This document shows positions 61,079-64,000 of a stretch of 64,000 nt of DNA, one piece after another (position 1 is the first letter of the stretch; each line of letters opens with the position of its first letter). Position numbers and translations under genes: made by a program. The notes under the pieces were generated by a model. That model was not told the origin of the DNA. It made no database searches and worked only from the letters and a program-made list of their open reading frames with translations. The DNA comes from Caprimulgus europaeus. Its lineage: Eukaryota; Chordata; Aves; Caprimulgiformes; Caprimulgidae. The stretch is from assembly GCA_907165065.1 (NCBI GenBank), contig OU015524.1, positions 27,512,295 to 27,576,294 on the forward strand, written 5' to 3'.

Positions 61079-64000
61079 TTTTTTCCAAAGGAAAACAAAA
61101 AAATGTGTTTCATATGAATAACTTGCACCCAGCACTAAGATCCTCTTGGTAAAAGTATAACTTTAGATATTTTTATGTCATATAAAATTATTTTTTCCAG
61201 GACATGGTATTAGCCAGCAGTTCACAAGCTTGAGCTCAAGTGTGTCCTTAGAAATATAGTTGTCATAGGACACAAGATGCCATAATCTTTTTTGCTAATC
61301 CTCCTCAAAAGATAAAAGTAGACAAAAAGCTAATGAGGTAAAATCTTAAATGACACAATCTCACCAAATTTTCTACTTTTCTAAGTTTTAATCTAGAGAT
61401 TTCATGTGGTCCTAAACTTAGTCCATGGAAATACTACAGGCCAGCAAGTGGATGGAAGCACTTAATTTATATGGCTTGATTCTGATATTTGAATATCTTA
61501 TCCCCATCTTTAGATATACAAGGGATATTATTAAGTTGGTTGATCAAAACTGTAAGGCCTTGGAGCATTGGTTATTGCAAAAATTGCTTTTTTAGCATTC
61601 TGTAAATGTAGTATTAAACTCATAAGAAGAACCAACCCATGGATTAAGTTGCAGAATTTTTAAGTAGTGATTACTCTGCATGAATATCTTTGTATTAGTG
61701 TAATGAACTTCTTATTTCCTTTATTACTGGCTACATTAAAATGGCTAGGCATTTTTAAGAAACAGCTTAAATATCTGAAAATAAATACTCAATAAATACT
61801 TTGGAGGTAAAGTATTTGAAGCCAAACTGAAAATGTTTATTATTGATAAGTACAAATAAATGTTTCTATTTCAACTACTGGAAGCAATCTTCTACCAGAA
61901 AGGTAGAAGCATGAATAACTGCTGTTACTCTAAGGCAAAGACTACTTCTTTTCTGTGCTGGAGATCTTCTCTCCCCACACCACATGTTAGTATTGTGTCC
62001 AAATCAATTATTTCACATAATGAAAGTAAAGGAGTGGTAATGATTCTGTCACAGTGGGACTATTTTCCCCCTTTGAAAATGAATGTCATGCCTTTGCCGT
62101 GTTTGTTGACAATATGAGTGAAGCAGTTTATTATTGAAAAACACAGCATTATCTCTTCACTAAATTACAGGAGCCTTATTTAGCGGCAGCTTTTGTTCAG
62201 CAGAGTTTGTTTGGCAAGCAAGGAATGACTTGTCCTAACAAAGTGCTGAGTTGCACACACAGGCTTTGCTCCCAATATTATTTTGTGGAGTTTTTTTAAG
62301 CTTCTATATATCTGTCTTCTATCTTTTTGGGGAAAAAAAAAAAAAAAAAAAAAGAAGAGAGAATTTTAAAGACTCGAACTAGGAAAAATAAAGCTTTTCT
62401 TTTAATATTAATTACAACTGCAAACAAAAATTCAAATCCTCAAGCACTTAATTGTATTTTTGTCTCAGGTGCCTTCCGACCTGAATTATCCCATGATATA
62501 TTTTAATTTTAATTTTAAAGTATATAAAGTCACTTTTAATTAAAAGTAGTATGAAGCGTCAAGTGTCCCCATCCACTCTAAGCTTACTGTATTTTGAGAA
62601 ATAGTTATAGCTGCCTTAATGCTGAAATGCTGACGATTTTCAAAAGTATATGCTGTATTTGCAGGTTCCTATGCAAAGAGGCTCCTGTATCCTGAAATAA
62701 CTAGGCCATAGTTAGTTACAGGTATGTATCTAAAAGTAGAGATCACTGAAAAACTGAAAGTGTTTTGTTGCTGTAAGAAATAGAGGCTCGGTGAGAGCTG
62801 TGCATGGCTGACTCTTCATCTGATGAGGCATCTAGGAGCATTCAGCGCCGATTACCTGGACGCAGGCCATCACGGCATGTGTTGTGGGGCACGCCAGTAC
62901 ATCAGAACAGAAAGGGAAGGCAGCAGGAAACATGACTTCTCACCACCCTGTCAGCCCACAGCTTCCAGCTGGGAACAGCTCCGAAGGTGAGGAGCCCTGA
63001 AATGGCTGCCTAGGAACAGCCACTCTGAAATGGCTGCCCTCCAGGTGAGCAGCTGTGGAGGCCAGTGGCTGAGTGTGCCTCAGGTGGCTCACTCAGGAAG
63101 GCTGGTCTGGGCCTTGTCAGCCGCTTTTCATAACACCGTGCTCAGGAAGAAGAGGTGAATCAGCACCGTAGGAAAATCTCCAGAGCTGATGACGGACATT
63201 TTCTGATGTAGCTGATTTATAATGGGGTTTTCAGTAACACCGGTAGCCTTTCCTGCCCTGGCCCTCTTCTTTAAGAGAAAGCTTTTCAAAATCCGACACA
63301 CTTATGGTTACTGTAAGAGTTTTGGCCTGGCCGTTCCTGCAGCAAGGTATTCCTCTTGGATCCCGTGGGCTGCTAATAGAAGTGGGCAGCACTTCATGCC
63401 TGCCTTATGTCCTGGCCCATGGCTCTTCAAAGTCCATTACAAAGTAGTTGAAAAGAGGCTGTTGCTTCTGCAAAATGTTCTGTAATGCAGATGATTTCAT
63501 TCCTCTGCAATGGAATGGAAAAAGCATCCTTTCTAGTGTGTAACACCACGAGAGCTGGGCTCTTTACTGCATTAGAGACCCACCTTGTAGCATATTAAAC
63601 AGCTGACTTCTTTTGCATGAAGAACAGCTAATCAAACTCCTGTATGAAAAAAAAAAAAAAAATGTCAGAATGGACTTATACTTCTAAAAAAACCTTCCAG
63701 GTTCAGTAAAAATCATCATTATTTTTTTTTTCCAAAAAGCATCTAACTCTGAAAATGCATGAGGCATATTCTCAAGCCTCTCCACTCTCTCCATTCACTT
63801 CAAAAAGTTTGTTAAATTTTTCATGTAATCCCTGAACTCTAGGAACGTGGGCATCAAAAATTTACTTGCTGTAGTAATCAAGACATGAGAATTCACAGTC
63901 TGCTGATATTTTTCTTTCTGCATAGTAGTTTTGTAGTTTTAGATCAACTATGGAAAATACAGTTAAGAGAAAAGAGGTGGATAAGCAAGGTAACAGAAGC
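61079..64000. other. Spacer, no gene seen
   Basis: AT-rich up to about 62760, then moderately GC-richer to about 63480. It holds a 22-nt A-run at 62333-62354, a 16-nt A-run at about 63647-63662, and a 14-nt direct repeat (CTGAAATGGCTGCC at 62997 and 63025). An acceptor-like TATTTGCAG at about 62665 with a donor-like ACAG/GTATGT near 62722 bounds a segment closed in all three frames, so it could only be non-coding. Open frames at 61860-62117 and 63222-63485 have no support. Confidence 0.5.
62333..62354 (+). repeat. 22-nt A-run
   Basis: An uninterrupted A homopolymer. No retroposed sequence was recognised directly upstream, so it is not called a retrocopy tail. Confidence 0.85.

Noticed and set aside
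1-64000. tRNA, rRNA, snRNA, CRISPR array, riboswitch or complete retrovirus
   Set aside because: I looked for the usual landmarks (cloverleaf boxes, U6-type start, repeat-spacer periodicity, LTR pairs with pol motifs) and found none I could support by eye.

Overview
The window looks like bird nuclear DNA. It is AT-rich, intron- and spacer-dominated, and carries three CR1 (chicken repeat 1) LINE copies with typical avian 3' ends (minus strand 8723-8990, plus strand 22190-22352, minus strand 60270-61078). It also has older MIR-like SINE relics (about 30947-31070 and 33330-33490) and no mammalian-type L1 or Alu. Nothing bacterial, organellar or CRISPR-like was seen. No single long ORF is convincing; the open frames of 60-170 codons scattered over both strands are mostly what AT-rich spacer yields by chance.

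The best evidence for a gene is a chain of short plus-strand exons with good splice sites whose reading phases fit one another: 2901-2987, 8218-8364, 17271-17299, 23833-23987, 26941-27017, 28844-28871, 34071-34114 and 44003-44061. The first five are the firmest. Joined, these eight encode about 208 residues of a Ser/Pro- and Lys/Arg-rich, probably nuclear and largely disordered protein region, with a short acidic-hydrophobic patch (DDIIVL) resembling a SUMO-interacting motif. The protein has no domain I recognise, so no gene symbol is given. The gene starts upstream of the window or in exons I could not see. Its 3' end is uncertain: candidate exons lie at 41644, 49192-49336, 53729-53781 and 58150, the last followed by AATAAA at 58414.

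Layout: 1-2900 spacer or intron with a minus-strand LINE-like coding relic at 397-580; 2901-44061 the exon chain with 2-10 kb introns; 34115-44002 a long intron holding a 53-nt, 51/53 inverted repeat (38362-38414 against 39638-39690); 44062-58440 possible 3' exons in otherwise plain sequence, with a (TA)18 microsatellite; 58440-64000 spacer with the longest CR1 copy, small palindromes and A-runs.

All exon calls come from splice-site and frame inspection by eye. No homology search was possible.
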